Origin: Amphiura filiformis
Taxonomy: Eukaryota; Echinodermata; Ophiuroidea; Amphilepidida; Amphiuridae
Length of the DNA: 64,000 nucleotides
Assembly (NCBI RefSeq): GCF_039555335.1
Contig: NC_092636.1
Span: forward strand, 59,647,991-59,711,990
Direction: 5' to 3'
Part shown: positions 14,330-25,356 of the stretch, in pieces
How positions within the stretch are numbered: the first letter of the stretch is position 1
Layout: every line of letters begins with the position of its first letter
Translations under genes and position numbers: made by a program
Notes under the pieces: model-generated
Database searches by the model: none
What the model was told of the DNA's origin: nothing
Seen by the model: the letters and a program-made list of their open reading frames with translations, nothing else

Positions 14330-15155
14330 AATTAATCAATTTGGTAATCCCGACTAAATAAATTTATTTTGGGAAAAGTTAGCAATAGTAGGCAGCTGAA
14401 TAACTGACATGCAAGGGTATTTGTAAGTAACTGATTCCACGATTGGATCATAGCAATGATTCATCCCTGTGCATTAAAGCCACATCATGACCAATCTTCT
14501 AACACTGTTGCCAAAGTATTCTTTCCCATCTTCAGTTTCGTAATGGCTATTTTGGTTCTCATGTCGACTTCATAAGAACTGGTAGTGCTTAGATGATATC
14601 TGAAATTCCAAAATAAAAGTAAAATCATATCATTCACATGTGAATACAACAAGTCTCTCCTGCTTTCACGAATAGTTTTGGTAATACAATTAAAATAATA
14701 GGGTATGTGGTCTCAAAAATATCGTTCAAAGGCACGGGTGAACAATGCTTTGACCGGGTGTGTAACTATCATTAGCCTTTTCTAAGTATTTAGTACACAA
14801 AATGAGGGCATTCTTCAACTTGGGTAAAACCCGGCAAATTCAAAAGACTTCGTGCAGTGCAATCCTATTTTGTGTCCGCCATACTTTGAAAGGGTGAATG
14901 GTCATTCTGAGGGGCAAAAGCATAGTCGGTGAGAATTTGATTTGGGATGGAGAGGAAACATCAAACAAAGGGATGATTTAACATTTACTTTTTGTTTTTC
15001 CCATTCCAATTGGCCCAATATAACGGTATACCTGCCTGCCCACACGTCATGAAAAGTACATTTTGGTATATTAAGGGGGTACTTCAAATATTTCGCTTTT
15101 TTTTAAACATATGCAATAATTATAAAAATGAGTAATTTCCATTGTCCTTTGCTCT

Positions 15156-15235
15156 GAGCCTCAGTAAAATTGAAATTATCAACACAAGACCATATAGGTG
15201 CTTTATGTCCCGTCTTGAAACACCATCATTGACTC
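15156..15235 (-). ncRNA. C/D snoRNA, guide for 28S CCCGUCUUGAAACAC
   Basis: Terminal stem GAGTC/GGCTC, box C ATGATGG (last base atypical), box D CTGA. Directly after box C lies a 15-nt stretch complementary to the conserved 28S segment CCCGUCUUGAAACAC, the area served by U18/U21-type guides. It is the only snoRNA in the last intron (14600-15587). The D' box is not clear. Confidence 0.7.
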
Positions 15236-15799
15236 GAAACATGAACATTGAAACTATGTTCCATAGGTGAAATACTGTAATTCAGAGATGCCAATATTAA
15301 CATACAGAAACATAGGGATGTTTTCAGAATTACATGCAACTTGTCATAAATAGAGAGGTTGCCAAATTTTTGTGTCAAAATGTTTCCAAAAATAGGGAGA
15401 CTCCCTCGAAAATAGGGAGGGTTGGAATCTCCATGTATACAGGATATTTTACTGGTACTTCTCAACATTTTTACATTTCCAGGCAGTTTCAGTTGAGATT
15501 TAACCATCATTCTTTTCATGCCAATATATCACCTGGAAATTGGCTTTGATATTTCGATGCCGAGGTCTGTATTTAGTATTTAGTTACCTGGCTAGATGGC
15601 TGATATCAGTACTGCTACTCCAGATGGATGAAGGGAACAGCTCACTGCTAGTGTTTCACCCATTATCTGCCAAACTGCTCCCATCAGTCGAGGTATTGGA
15701 TTGGAGGAATGGCTGCAAGATGGTAAATAATGAAATGTAAATGCAAGGTTTAGGCTATACCAACCAACAGTAGTGGTAGAGAAACCACAAAAATACTTA

Positions 15800-15875
15800 G
15801 TTGCTCAGAATCTGGTAACGCTATGTATATAATCATGGAACATCATAAGGTGTCCTAATTTGTCATCATAGCAAA
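15800..15875 (-). ncRNA. SNORD58-like: C/D snoRNA, SNORD58-like copy 1
   Basis: Stem GTTGCT/AGCAA(A)C, box C ATGATGA, C' ATGATG, box D CTGA. TTAGGACACC is complementary to 28S GGUGUCCUAA, and GCGTTACC to the adjacent 28S GGUAACGC, so both halves pair with one continuous rRNA segment. Human SNORD58 carries the same guide. It lies 87 nt upstream of the 3' splice site at 15712. Confidence 0.85.
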
Positions 15876-16161
15876 CAATTAACTAGAAATCTATGTCAGT
15901 AGTGTCACCATGTACCAAATAATATTTGGACCATTAGGAGAGAAACACTGCCTGATGCCTTCCAGTTGAACAATTTTAGTTTTGGGTTAATGCTTAGTAC
16001 ATACGCATGATGAAGAGACATACCTTTGACAATGTAGAAATAGTGGCATCACGCAGTGAAGGCGAAGCATAATACCTGAAAAACAATGCATAAAATAATG
16101 CTTTTAAACAACTCGCTGCATCAAAACAAAGATTTGTAACTTGCACAAATGAGTAGTAGTA

Positions 16162-16238
16162 GTTGCTCAGAATCTGGTAACGCTATTTGTATATAATCAT
16201 GGAACATCATTGGTGTCCTAAGATGTCATCATAGCAAC
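16162..16238 (-). ncRNA. SNORD58-like: C/D snoRNA, SNORD58-like copy 2
   Basis: Perfect 6-bp stem GTTGCT/AGCAAC, box C ATGATGA, box D CTGA. Guide CTTAGGACACC matches 28S GGUGUCCUAAG, with GCGTTACC as a second pairing arm. It is nearly identical to the copy at 34239-34315, with the exon in front of it also duplicated. Spacing to the 3' splice site is 86 nt. Confidence 0.88.
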
Positions 16239-17119
16239 TATGTGATGAATGTGCAATTTCATACATCATATTGGGCCATTCCAGAAAACAGATGCACACC
16301 CCCTACAGAGTGTGGATTTCCGGACTTTTTGTCCAGTCGTGATTGTTGGAAATCCACTTTTAAAGTGTCCATGGATGAAAAAATTCAACAGAAAAATAGT
16401 TCAACATCGGAAATAGAAAATTCCAGTTAACAATCATTTTACGTCTTTATTTAATCTGCAAAATGTTACTAATGTTTGACATACAGTCACAAATGTTTCT
16501 GCACCATTTAATTCATTGTGTAATGCATGAATGGACAGGTAATAATACCAGATCCTTACCTATCTGAATGATGGTGTGGTGAAATTTCCTCCAATGTAGA
16601 CATCATCGTCTAGGAGTCTGGTTGTTCTCCACCGTCATCTCGCTCACCAACCTACAAAACCATTTCATAAAATCTAATTAAATCCAAGACTAGTTTTTAT
16701 CTGGTAATAATTGAAACGCATGTTAAAGGGGGGTAACCCTATTGGTTTTGGATATGGATTGTCTTTAAAATTACATAGTAATATCAAATATCGCCCCCTT
16801 TATGCTGCTTTGTGAAAAAACGAGAGCATTTTCGGCGTAAATGTGAATAAATAGCCAAATTTGCAATCCAATACCTTGGTATACGTGAATTGCATTCTGG
16901 GTAGGCAAGCAACAACAACCATTTCCGTTCGGATGACGAATTTAATGCTGACATGCTGTACAATCAATGCCCGGCCCGTATTGAACGAAAAATATTTGTT
17001 TTTTTCGTACCGTTTCAGAAAAAAAAGGAAACAAAATATATTTCCCCTTGCAATATGTACATTTCAAATGAATATAAAAAAAGTTTGGGTTAAAAATGGA
17101 GAGGGAAAAAAAACATTCC

Positions 17120-17188
17120 GACACCGGATTTTGAACCGATTACCTCTCGGTAGAAATATGAAGCGCTAACCGACTGAGCTAATCGCCC
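17120..17188 (-). tRNA. tRNA-like sequence, probably a pseudogene or SINE head
   Basis: Begins GGGCGATTAGCTCAGTCGG (A-box like) and contains ATCGGTTCAAAATCC (B-box like). The acceptor arms do not pair and the anticodon stem is poor. Most likely a tRNA-derived repeat in intron 16652-18404. Confidence 0.4.
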
Positions 17189-18214
17189 GCTGCCTCCATC
17201 GTGGAAATTTTATAATTAAATACGGCACACCGTCTAGACGCGTCTCCTCAGCAGTTAGTGTGGTTCGCTTTTTCACAGAATGTGTATGGCGCGAAACCAA
17301 AGTAGCTGTTGAGGCGACTGATATTACGAGCTATTTCGCTCATAATTCCCGCCCAGAAATCAAAGTATTTACCATTGTTTACAAACTGGTATACCTGTAA
17401 AAGCCGCTGTGTTTCATGATTTCTCCGGAAATACATCGACTCGGAGCGTCAAATTTCAGGATAGTAATGAGAAAAATAGTATCTATTATGTGATACTAAA
17501 ACCTCATCAACAATGAAAAAAATCGGGGGGATGATGCTGTCGATCGGGTTACGGACCTTTAAGCTTACTAATATTTTAAAAGTTCATGACCAAAAAATAA
17601 TTGTCCTCCACCATGTTTTATTGAAAACATTTTTTACAACCTAGAACCAAACATGCTTCATATCTACTAAAGCAGAGATACATTGCACCTTGTTTAAGCT
17701 TGTCATCATGTTGGAATTCTGGTTAGGTCCAGAAATCAAAATGTTTCAAAGGTCGAGGCCTGCATAGCTATGATAGCATACCCAGATCGTGCCAAAGATT
17801 TGATCTAGGCACCGTGGTTTTGTCTTTAACAATACATGTATATACACCATCAAGACAATAAATACACTGTGCCAAAAGTTTTTCAATACATTTGTAACAA
17901 GATTCTGCCAATACCTTTTTCAATTTCTTATGAGACGCTCCACTGTGAGAACAGGTCCTCCTGGCCGTGGATCGATCTGGCTACATGCAATGTGTTCTCC
18001 TACTGGTTGCTATTCTTGACAGTGTCTATCCTGTCCTCAATCCTACCTATCAATGATTCCTATATTATGAAGAGGAAATGCAAGATATTAAATTAATGAT
18101 GTACACATTTGTAAAATTACGTCTACAACTGCACATAACCCTTTTTTATTAATACCCAAAATTAAATGTCCTGCCATATAGTATATGACAAGACCAGTGC
18201 CAGTACTGTATTGG

Positions 18215-18289
18215 CGTGTTCAGTAAATTGCAAACGCAGATCTCTTCACAGATGAACTCAGTGACTCTAGTCTGTACATCATTACACAC
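18215..18289 (-). ncRNA. C/D snoRNA, guide for 28S UGACUCUAGUCUG, copy 1
   Basis: Box C ATGATGT, D' CTGA, box D CTGA, GTGT/ACAC-type stem set in a short GT repeat. The guide before D' (CAGACTAGAGTCA) is perfectly complementary to the conserved 28S segment UGACUCUAGUCUG. By the fifth-base rule this would methylate the U in UGACU. It shares this half with the copy at 18569-18649, while the D half has diverged. Confidence 0.75.
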
Positions 18290-18568
18290 ACACCCACACA
18301 GGTGGTTATAGTCTGTATATTATAAGGTGGTATATAACCTACAGCGATGTGTATAGATGACCTTTGTACAATGTCAGGGATTTATAATAAAACCCAATCC
18401 TTACCTCTCCTTCAATGGAGACATCCACCTGGAGTCTTTTCTGGTTGGCTTTCTTCAGGATGTTCTCTTCCACTTTCCATTTTACTCAACCTAATAAGGC
18501 AACAAAAAGTTTTCATGAATCTACTGAAATAAATTCCTAAAAATTCACATTTTTAAAACTGCTGATCA

Positions 18569-18649
18569 TTTGTGTGTTCAGGAATGCTAAAAGCAGTTTT
18601 CTTCACAGTGGCACTCAGTGACTCTAGTCTGAACATCATTACACACAAA
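18569..18649 (-). ncRNA. C/D snoRNA, guide for 28S UGACUCUAGUCUG, copy 2
   Basis: Nine-base terminal stem TTTGTGTGT/ACACACAAA, box C ATGATGT, D' CTGA, box D CTGA. The D' guide CAGACTAGAGTCA pairs perfectly with 28S UGACUCUAGUCUG. It lies 78 nt from the 3' splice site at 18490. Same family as 18215-18289. Confidence 0.85.
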
Positions 18650-18696
18650 GTTTTTCAATACCTTGCCCACTAGTCGAGCTGTTGTTGCATTTCTGC

Positions 18697-18805
18697 AAAT
18701 TTGACTTTCATTGCCAGTTAGAACTGAAGGATTAGGATATAGCTAGGTTTAATTTGGCAAAACAGGATACTATTTTCTTAATCCAAAAAATTAGTGTTGT
18801 ATAAG
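18697..18805. mobile_element. fragment of the 3395 MITE family
   Basis: Shares TTTGACTTTCATTGCCAGTT and CCAAAAAATTAGTG with the right half of the element at 3395-3855. It lies in intron 18491-18818, close to the 5' splice site. Confidence 0.55.
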
Positions 18806-19384
18806 AGTAGAGACTTACCTGCATATGTGTAGATCCCTGCTGCAGCTATCCTGTGACACCTGTCCCATGCTCAAGCATCCATAGCATGGTTCTGATCACT
18901 ATTAACAAAGATGACCAGTTCACACCAATTCATGTGGACAGAATGAAAATGAAGTGGCCTGTTTTCACGTAGAATCTCATTAGCACCTGAAAGGATCAAG
19001 ACCAAATACATGGGGTGAGTTAACTTCTTCAAACACAAGCTAACGTGACAGTTTTAAATTAAGTAGTTTTGATACAGAATGTCCCTCGGTTTTACTGTCT
19101 GATGGGAATCACAGCCACATCAAACTAAGGATCATAACCGAGGGCAAGACCCATGAGTTTCTCTATGGCCAAGGTCACAGCACAAATCAACATAGAAGGT
19201 TGAAGAGGCCTTGGTAATGGCCAATAATGGGGCACTTTTGAAATATAACAAACTGTAGTGGTCTGAAATGATTTAGAATTTACCACTTTCCTGTAAACAA
19301 TAACTTGCACAGGAACGCTTTACTTCATTTCATCCAGAACACAAGAAAGTCATCTACATGTACAATCTTTGAGGAATCACTATC

Positions 19385-19421
19385 TTTCATTAGGTGTCCT
19401 AAGATTAGTCATCACAGCAAG
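19385..19421 (-). pseudogene. SNORD58-like remnant
   Basis: The 5' half is preserved: TTGCT, box C GTGATGA and guide CTTAGGACACC. No box D or closing stem follows within 100 nt. It looks like a broken copy of the SNORD58-like family in intron 18987-19853. Confidence 0.55.
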
Positions 19422-20033
19422 TGAGTTCAAGGTACACATAAAGATTACAAACACCGTGAAGTCTAGTCAAAGAGAGGCAGTTTTTGAAATCAAATAATTA
19501 CAAAAATATCATGTGAATGATTGCAATAACTAAATATTTGATATTTTGAATGATTGATTAACACTGTTTCTCTCTACCAAATTTAAGCAATACTAGAGTA
19601 ACCACAGTCAGGTGTGCTGGTAAATGTGCCCTTTTAAGAAAACCGCAATGTCAAGTGACGTTCTGAAAGCCTATCACAGATCAATTCAAAATACTTGGAT
19701 GGAACCAGCTCACACTACCTTAATTACACTTGTGCAACAGAAAGGGCATCACTGTACACACAAATATCCATCATCTGAAGAATATCATACATTTTCAATT
19801 AAGTGATGGAAAATAATTTGTTAGATCAAACTAGAGTTCAATTTATTACTTACCAAGTTCGCCTATTTTCTTTTCCTTGTTGCTCAAATGAACACTCTGA
19901 AACATATCTGTAAAAGCAAAATGTGCAAATCGTAAATCATTTGTTTCAATGTCATATACCACAATTTTATTGACGGGAACATGTGATCAAGCAATACAAG
20001 TCCGATATCTGTATTATCAAATTTGGAATATGA

Positions 20034-20095
20034 TCAGCATGGCTGATGATTATGTCCCAGGAAGTCAAATCTGGATGGAAATTTTCATCATAATA
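20034..20095 (-). ncRNA. possible C/D snoRNA (weak)
   Basis: Box C ATGATGA and box D CTGA are 50 nt apart in intron 19908-20524, 127 nt from the 3' splice site. The terminal stem is poor and no rRNA match was recognised. It may be the resident snoRNA of this intron if an unplaced exon separates it from 20328-20407. Confidence 0.3.
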
Positions 20096-20327
20096 CACAC
20101 TACAAAATGTAATTCAACAGTAAATTATATACATTGCTTGTACCCAGGAAGCAAACTTGGCTATTTCAATTGGTTGGTGTATAGATGACCTTAATCTTCC
20201 ATAAATTTTAACTAATTTGCTTGATCAAAAACCACAATTTTTACGTTTCCGGTTAAGTGTGCAGAGGCGTGTGTTGTGTTTATGCATGTGCATAACCAAA
20301 GTCCACTATAAAATCACTTTTTTTAAA

Positions 20328-20407
20328 TGCCAATGATCAGATTTGCAGAACGATCATCACTAGTTTTCAGAAACAATGTGTGAATGGGTATCATCATTTC
20401 AAAGGCA
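20328..20407 (-). ncRNA. C/D snoRNA family X, copy 1 (orphan)
   Basis: Box C ATGATGA, box D CTGA, long interrupted stem beginning TGCC and ending GGCA with GA/TC pairs next to the boxes. Related to 20680-20756 and 21240-21318. The part next to box D (TTTGCAGA or CTTGCAGA on the plus strand) is conserved, while the middle has changed. No rRNA or snRNA target was recognised. Confidence 0.75.
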
Positions 20408-20679
20408 AAATATTTGATAAAAAGACTCTTATTCAAAAATATAGATTTATTCAATTAAACAGATAGGAGAAGGCATGTAGATGAGTGGAATTCATAGACC
20501 CATACAATCCGGATCAAGCCTTACCTTTTAAAAAACTATCATGTTGCTACCAAATTTGACCAGTTGGAACTTCAAATGTATTGAGGCAAAAGCCACTTCT
20601 CTTCATCTGAAATGCAAAACCAAATAAATGAGTCAATAATACTGAATATAAATGTGTTATTTTGCTTCAGTATGTTTAC

Positions 20680-20756
20680 GCCAATGATCAGACTTGCAGA
20701 CAATAATCACTAGTTTTCAGAAAAAATGGGTAAAGTTATATCATCACTTCAATGGC
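20680..20756 (-). ncRNA. C/D snoRNA family X, copy 2 (orphan)
   Basis: Stem GCCATTGA/TCATTGGC, box C GTGATGA, box D CTGA. The D' box of copy 3 is altered here. It lies 74 nt from the 3' splice site at 20606. Target unknown. It sits between two paralogous exons, so it was duplicated together with them. Confidence 0.75.
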
Positions 20757-21239
20757 TCAATATTTCACTACTGCATACGCCAATAACTTTCGCGGTTTCA
20801 AGTATCACAATTTCTTGGTGTTAAACTCGCGGTTGTTGGCAATTTACATTATAAAATACATAAGAAATTTCTTCATTTTAACATATTCGCGGGTTATTAT
20901 TTTTGTGGGCACATATTAATACGCAACTAAAACCACTACTGCGTATCCCCGCATCAGAATTCCATTCATAAACCAATACAATCATGATAAATACTTACCT
21001 TCGAAATCTTATATTTTCACCAAATTTGTTCACTTCCTTAGAACTTCAACATATTGAAACTTCTCTTCATCTGATATGCAAAACAAAATATTTAGAATAC
21101 AACTTACAAGGTGTGTAAATGATATTTAATATATATGCCACTTTAATTTACTTCAAAATAAAACAATTCTAAACTAAAATTATTCTAACTTGTATGCAAA
21201 TATGAAGAATCTGCTTGATCCCACAACACAACAGGTTTA

Positions 21240-21318
21240 TGCCAATGATCAGACTTGCAGACAATCAGCACTGGTTGTCAGACAAAATGGGTAAAATTAT
21301 ATCATCATTTCAAAGGCA
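21240..21318 (-). ncRNA. C/D snoRNA family X, copy 3 (orphan)
   Basis: Box C ATGATGA, D' CTGA, a further CTGA and box D CTGA, with stem TGCC.TTGA/TCA.TGGCA. Best-preserved member of the family. Neither the guide before D' nor that before D could be matched to rRNA from memory. Confidence 0.78.
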
Positions 21319-21708
21319 AACTATTGGATATCTTGCTTTTGTCTCTGAGAAACAGGCAATTCCAATTTTCCCATATTCTTTTTACAATACAGTAAAAATA
21401 TATTTGAGCATTTGTTACAGAAATTGTGAATATTTTGAAAGTTCAGAGCTTATTTTGACGAAGTTTTGAGTGGGAAGTGCAAACAAGCACACTTCAAACG
21501 TGTCAGACTTGGTTCTCGTTCAAACACATGACAACTTACCATTACAATCCAATCATGTTCTGTTCTCAAAACCTTCTCTTCTCTTCATTATCAAGGCAGC
21601 AACATTTCACCTGCAATGTACAATTAATATTTCACATGAGGTTTGTTAATGATACTTGATATACTAGAATATGCTGTGGCATGCAATAAAAGGACAAGAA
21701 TACATATC

Positions 21709-21801
21709 TTCCAGATCAGAGTTGGTGAACTCCATCCATGGTTTGAAGTTTATTAGGAACAGTCATGTAAATGCAACTGCAAAATCTCATCATATCTGGA
21801 A
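21709..21801 (-). ncRNA. C/D snoRNA, guide for 28S AGUUGGUGAACU, copy 1 (SNORD80-like)
   Basis: Eight-base stem TTCCAGAT/ATCTGGAA, box C ATGATGA, box D CTGA. The guide before D, AGTTCACCAACT, is complementary to 28S AGUUGGUGAACU, and the fifth-base rule points to the G of UUG. A SNORD80-type assignment is tentative. An almost identical copy is at 26236-26326. Confidence 0.85.
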
Positions 21802-22463
21802 GTTATGCCACAATATGCCATCATTTCTCTAATTTGAACCAAGGGAAGCTTGAATTGATTGCATACCTTGCTTAATCTTGCCCATCCGAATGGTGTCCTC
21901 AATCAGGGGTAACCAATATCAATGGGCTTCTTAAAGCTGCCACCGCCACCATGACAGTTAATTTAGCAATAATTATTATTGAGTGATGTATACTTCATTA
22001 GAAGCCTGATATATACAAACAGTATAGACACTTACCATTCATATCTTATCATGTTGGTGTCAAATCTGCTCAGCTAGTACTATCATGAGGAAACCCACTT
22101 CTATTCATTCCAGATTATTACAAAATGATGACAGCATATTTCACCTAAAATGTAATAACAGTTTACATTAGGGGTATGTAAATGATACTGGATATGTGTG
22201 GTGTGATATTCAAGTGAATGGGCTGATGATCATTCGCCGTAGAAGTCATGTAATAATCGGATTAATTACAATAGCATTGTAGTCAAAAATTGTAATCATC
22301 TATTGCTATGGTAATTATTCCGTTACATCACTTCTTCGGCGATTAGTGATAATCACAAAGTAAAGCTGGGAAGTCGTATCTTGGACTTGCCAGCCAAAAA
22401 GTGTACCTACACTCACCCAATTGTTTTAGTATTCTTCTAATAAACATGTGCATACTTTTTTAA

Positions 22464-22555
22464 CCTTAGTTCAGAACGAGGAATTTTCTCATCTCTGAAG
22501 ACAAGCCAAGATTGACCTGCCCTTCAGTCCCAGTAAGCATTCATCATAACCAAGG
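22464..22555 (-). ncRNA. C/D snoRNA, double guide for 18S AACGAGGAAUUCCCAGUAAG, copy 1
   Basis: Stem CCTTGGTT/AACTAAGG, box C ATGATGA, D' CTGA, box D CTGA. The D guide AATTCCTCGTT pairs with 18S AACGAGGAAUU, targeting the A known as A1678 in human (SNORD82-type). The D' guide CTTACTGGGA pairs with the directly following UCCCAGUAAG. The two guides together cover one unbroken 18S segment. Confidence 0.88.
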
Positions 22556-22908
22556 AATGAAACTGCACCGCATTTTTATTTAAGGATTTCATGCATTTCA
22601 AAACTAACCTTATGCAGTTTAGATAATCATGCAACATTTTACTTCGGCATAATATGAAGTATGTTTTTTATAAAAGATACTGCAAAATGTTCGTTATCTT
22701 GCCAAGATGATTCTTACCTGATAATTCAATGCTGGGTGCTTTTAGCTCCTCATTGTGCAGGAATGGTGCTAAGAACTTGAGCACCAGTAGTTTGGCATAC
22801 ATTGGCCATCCCTGAGAAAATAATACAAATCACAACATTCCAAAATTAAGTCCGCTACATATCGCAGCATACATGCTTTAATTACTTCATGAAGATACAG
22901 AGGTTGTT

Positions 22909-22981
22909 CTAATCAGAAACTAAACCATGTCCACAGAGACACACAGAAATCTGCTTCAGACATAAGTGTTCATCATATTAG
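22909..22981 (-). ncRNA. C/D snoRNA, target not assigned
   Basis: Stem CTAA/TTAG, box C ATGATGA, D' CTGA, box D CTGA, 97 nt from the 3' splice site at 22811. The guide before D contains TTTAGTTTC, only loosely similar to the complement of 28S GAAACUAACC. Boxes and spacing are good; the target is open. Confidence 0.65.
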
Positions 22982-23804
22982 TCCTCTTTTAGTAATTTTC
23001 ATACTAAATGTGATATGATTATGATCTGTGAAAACCCTTCACATGGTGGCATTTTAATTTTTTGTAGAACTGTTTTCAAATTGTCCGGGAAATAGGCTGC
23101 AGGGTATCACCCCCCCCTCCAAAAAGTTTTCTTTGCTCTTTTTACGACAAATTATCATTGCCCAATTCCAGAAATGTAAAAAGAAAAGAATATTTTTTCC
23201 TTTATAGATTTCCGGAATTTTTAAAGCTGAAAACAGCGTACAAAAAAACCGCGCCACATATGGGCCGAAAATAAAAATAAAAACACAAACACAAATTTTG
23301 GCAATATAAAAAAAAGAGGAAATCAGCTGAAAAGAGGAACTCACACCCCCGATTATATCAAGATGCTGTTAAGGTTACAAACACCATAATTAAGTATTGG
23401 GAAGATCATAAAAACTTGGCAGGGATACAGTAATGGAGACAGAAGAAACAAATTTGAAATAATTATTGAAACAAGGACTCCTATTTACTTCCAGAAAATT
23501 GGCAAACTTTTTTACTTTTAGGATGTTTTTATCACCACGCGTGGGAGAATTTTGAAACGTGTGATTATGATCCTTTATGACCCAGCGAGATTATATTAGT
23601 CATGTAAAATGTTACACCTTCTTCAAGCTTATTTATGCCTGGCATGAAGTTACCACAAGTTTTAATATTTTGCTATCTTTTTTTTTCCCTCTGATCCTAC
23701 CTTTGATTTCTCAAAAAAAGATTAAAATTTCCTTATAGAAAATGCATCTTATGTTAAATTTTCTCTCATAACTGATATGTTCAGTTTTGTGAATCAGTTT
23801 GGTG

Positions 23805-23894
23805 TTGGTTCAGAACGAGGAATTGTTTAATCTCATAAACAAGCCAAATAATTTGACCTGCTCATCAGTCCCAGTAAGTGTTCATCATGACCAA
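23805..23894 (-). ncRNA. C/D snoRNA, double guide for 18S AACGAGGAAUUCCCAGUAAGUG, copy 2
   Basis: Stem TTGG/CCAA, box C ATGATGA, D' CTGA, box D CTGA. The D guide AATTCCTCGTT and D' guide CACTTACTGGGA are both kept exactly, while the sequence between them has drifted from the copy at 22464-22555. That pattern shows selection on both guides. Confidence 0.88.
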
Positions 23895-24133
23895 GATCCA
23901 ATAAAACATGATTCTTATAAAACTGAATATATTTTGAGCAAATTCCATGTATCAGACTGGATGGTCATGAAACAACTTACCATGACATGTATCAGCTAGG
24001 GATGCTTACTTTCTTCATCCTCAGATGTTTTCTGCTAGTATTGTCCCCTATGAGAAAAGGGAAACAATCGCATTACATTATTTTAACTTCACACTATGCA
24101 ACCGATATTTTTTCAGATAATGAATTTTCTAGT

Positions 24134-24219
24134 GTTGCTCAGACAAAATCTAATAGGGAACAAATGTTTCTTCAGTGTTCTAGGAACTCTAAGCGAGCTG
24201 AGAGTGTCATCATAGCAAC
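24134..24219 (-). ncRNA. C/D snoRNA, orphan
   Basis: Perfect stem GTTGCT/AGCAAC, box C ATGATGA, D' CTGA, box D CTGA, 86 nt from the 3' splice site at 24047. It shares its stem and box C context with the SNORD58-like family but has different guides (AGAGTTCCTAGAACA and CCCTATTAGATTTTGT). No convincing rRNA match was recognised. Confidence 0.8.
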
Positions 24220-24837
24220 TTGTGTTTTTCTTTGTTAAGATTTGTGTTTGAGGGCCAAATACACCTTGTTTGGCTATGTTTACTGTACATTTCAGAGCCA
24301 ACCACAATTGCATAACTGCCAATTGGGAAGTCAGAAATAATATTATATATGCCTCGCCTACATACTACCACGATGTACTCAACATCTAGATATTCATTAG
24401 TATTGTAGGATACAAGGAAGGCTGCATGGGTCTGAAATCAAATTTAATGCATAAGGAGAGAATCTCTGGTGCTCATTTTCTGTTGATTGAGTTTACCATT
24501 TTCGGAAATAGCAACTGTTCCTACTTCTTGCCCATAAAATCAGTTCCTATTAAATCTATACAGTTGGCAGGTAAGCCATTGATCCACGGGCCAAATCTAT
24601 ACCCACGGGGTGCCTATTGAGAATTTCCCATAATTTAATACTTACAGATGTCAGGTCGGGTCAGCCAAGACACCACTACAAATCTTCATCTGCAGGTGAC
24701 AAAAAAAAGTAAGGATGACCGTACATAAATATATGCCGTCCATGCAACTACAAACATTGTGTAATCCTCATTCGCTTGTTGGATGACACAAAAGTGCCAC
24801 AATCAATAGGGGATTTAGTATAATGTAATTTTGATAA

Positions 24838-24915
24838 CAAAACAATCAGAACATTAATCATCAATTGTTCTTTCAGTACAGGTCTGTAATGTTTAATATT
24901 CATCATATTGTCTTG
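24838..24915 (-). ncRNA. SNORD25: C/D snoRNA SNORD25
   Basis: Eight-base stem CAAGACAA/TTGTTTTG (one wobble), box C ATGATGA, D' CTGA, C', box D CTGA. The guide CATTACAGACCTGTA before D' pairs with 18S ACAGGUCUGUGAUG, the G1490 site. Human SNORD25 has CACAGACCTGTACTGA at the same place. In vertebrates it is hosted by UHG/SNHG1. Confidence 0.9.
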
Positions 24916-25283
24916 TATGCAATTACTGGTAAGTTAGAAAATAGTATAATGAAATCAGTGCAATGTTTTAAGGCTGATGTGCAAGGCTGTATGCGATCTC
25001 TTTTTGGGTTCTCATCCCCACCCGCATCATTCTGGAGTTGGCCATTCTTATTTGACCTTGGAATTTTAAATCGGAATAGAACTGGTGTAATATTATAATG
25101 CAATTACCTTTCTTGGTTGGCTTGCTTTCTATTAAATGATCCTCAGTCGACCTGGTCCTATTGGGAACAAAACAAGGAAACATAACATTAAGGTCAAAAG
25201 TACAAATTACATGATATTGTTCATCTAATTAGAGCTTCACAGGTCATTCCCATTAGGACCAGCAACCAAAATATTGCCTACAT

Positions 25284-25356
25284 ATGAGCTCAGCATCATA
25301 AAAAGTTTGTAATCATGTGTCATACGAACGAGACAATTTGACTCATCATTGCTCAT
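25284..25356 (-). ncRNA. SNORD30-like: C/D snoRNA, SNORD30-like
   Basis: Perfect stem ATGAGC/GCTCAT, box C ATGATGA, box D CTGA, D' read as ATGA. The guide GTCTCGTTCGT pairs with 18S ACGAACGAGAC, the A1383 site guided by SNORD30 in human, another UHG/SNHG1 member. It lies 126 nt from the 3' splice site. Confidence 0.82.

Larger units (their letters stand above)
13640..19907 (-). other. host gene exons, 3' block (7 exons)
   Basis: Predicted exons: 13640-14599 (terminal, ends after the poly(A) signal), 15588-15712, 16024-16075, 16560-16651, 18405-18490, 18819-18986 and 19854-19907. Each is bounded by a CAG/TAG 3' splice site and a GTAAGT, GTAACT or GTATGT 5' splice site on the minus strand. The exons share no long reading frame. 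The terminal exon includes the hairpin MITE at 14175-14329. Intron 16652-18404 is long and may hide one more exon near 18060. Confidence 0.7.
20525..24689 (-). other. host gene exons, duplicated block (8 exons)
   Basis: Predicted exons: 20525-20606, 20999-21070, 21540-21610, 22036-22144, 22718-22811, 23701-23731, 23981-24047 and 24646-24689. The first four are recognisably related: two begin ATGAAGAGAAG right after the 3' splice site, and the next two begin GTGAAAT and carry GAAG-containing motifs further in. This points to tandem duplication of exon plus intron plus snoRNA. Exon 23701-23731 has an unusual AAG 3' splice site and was accepted mainly because it lies 73 nt from the next snoRNA. 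A weak further exon may end at 21867. Confidence 0.65.

Noticed and set aside
24955-25025. ATGATGC and CTGA pair after SNORD25
   Set aside because: No stem and no rRNA match, and the intron already has SNORD25.
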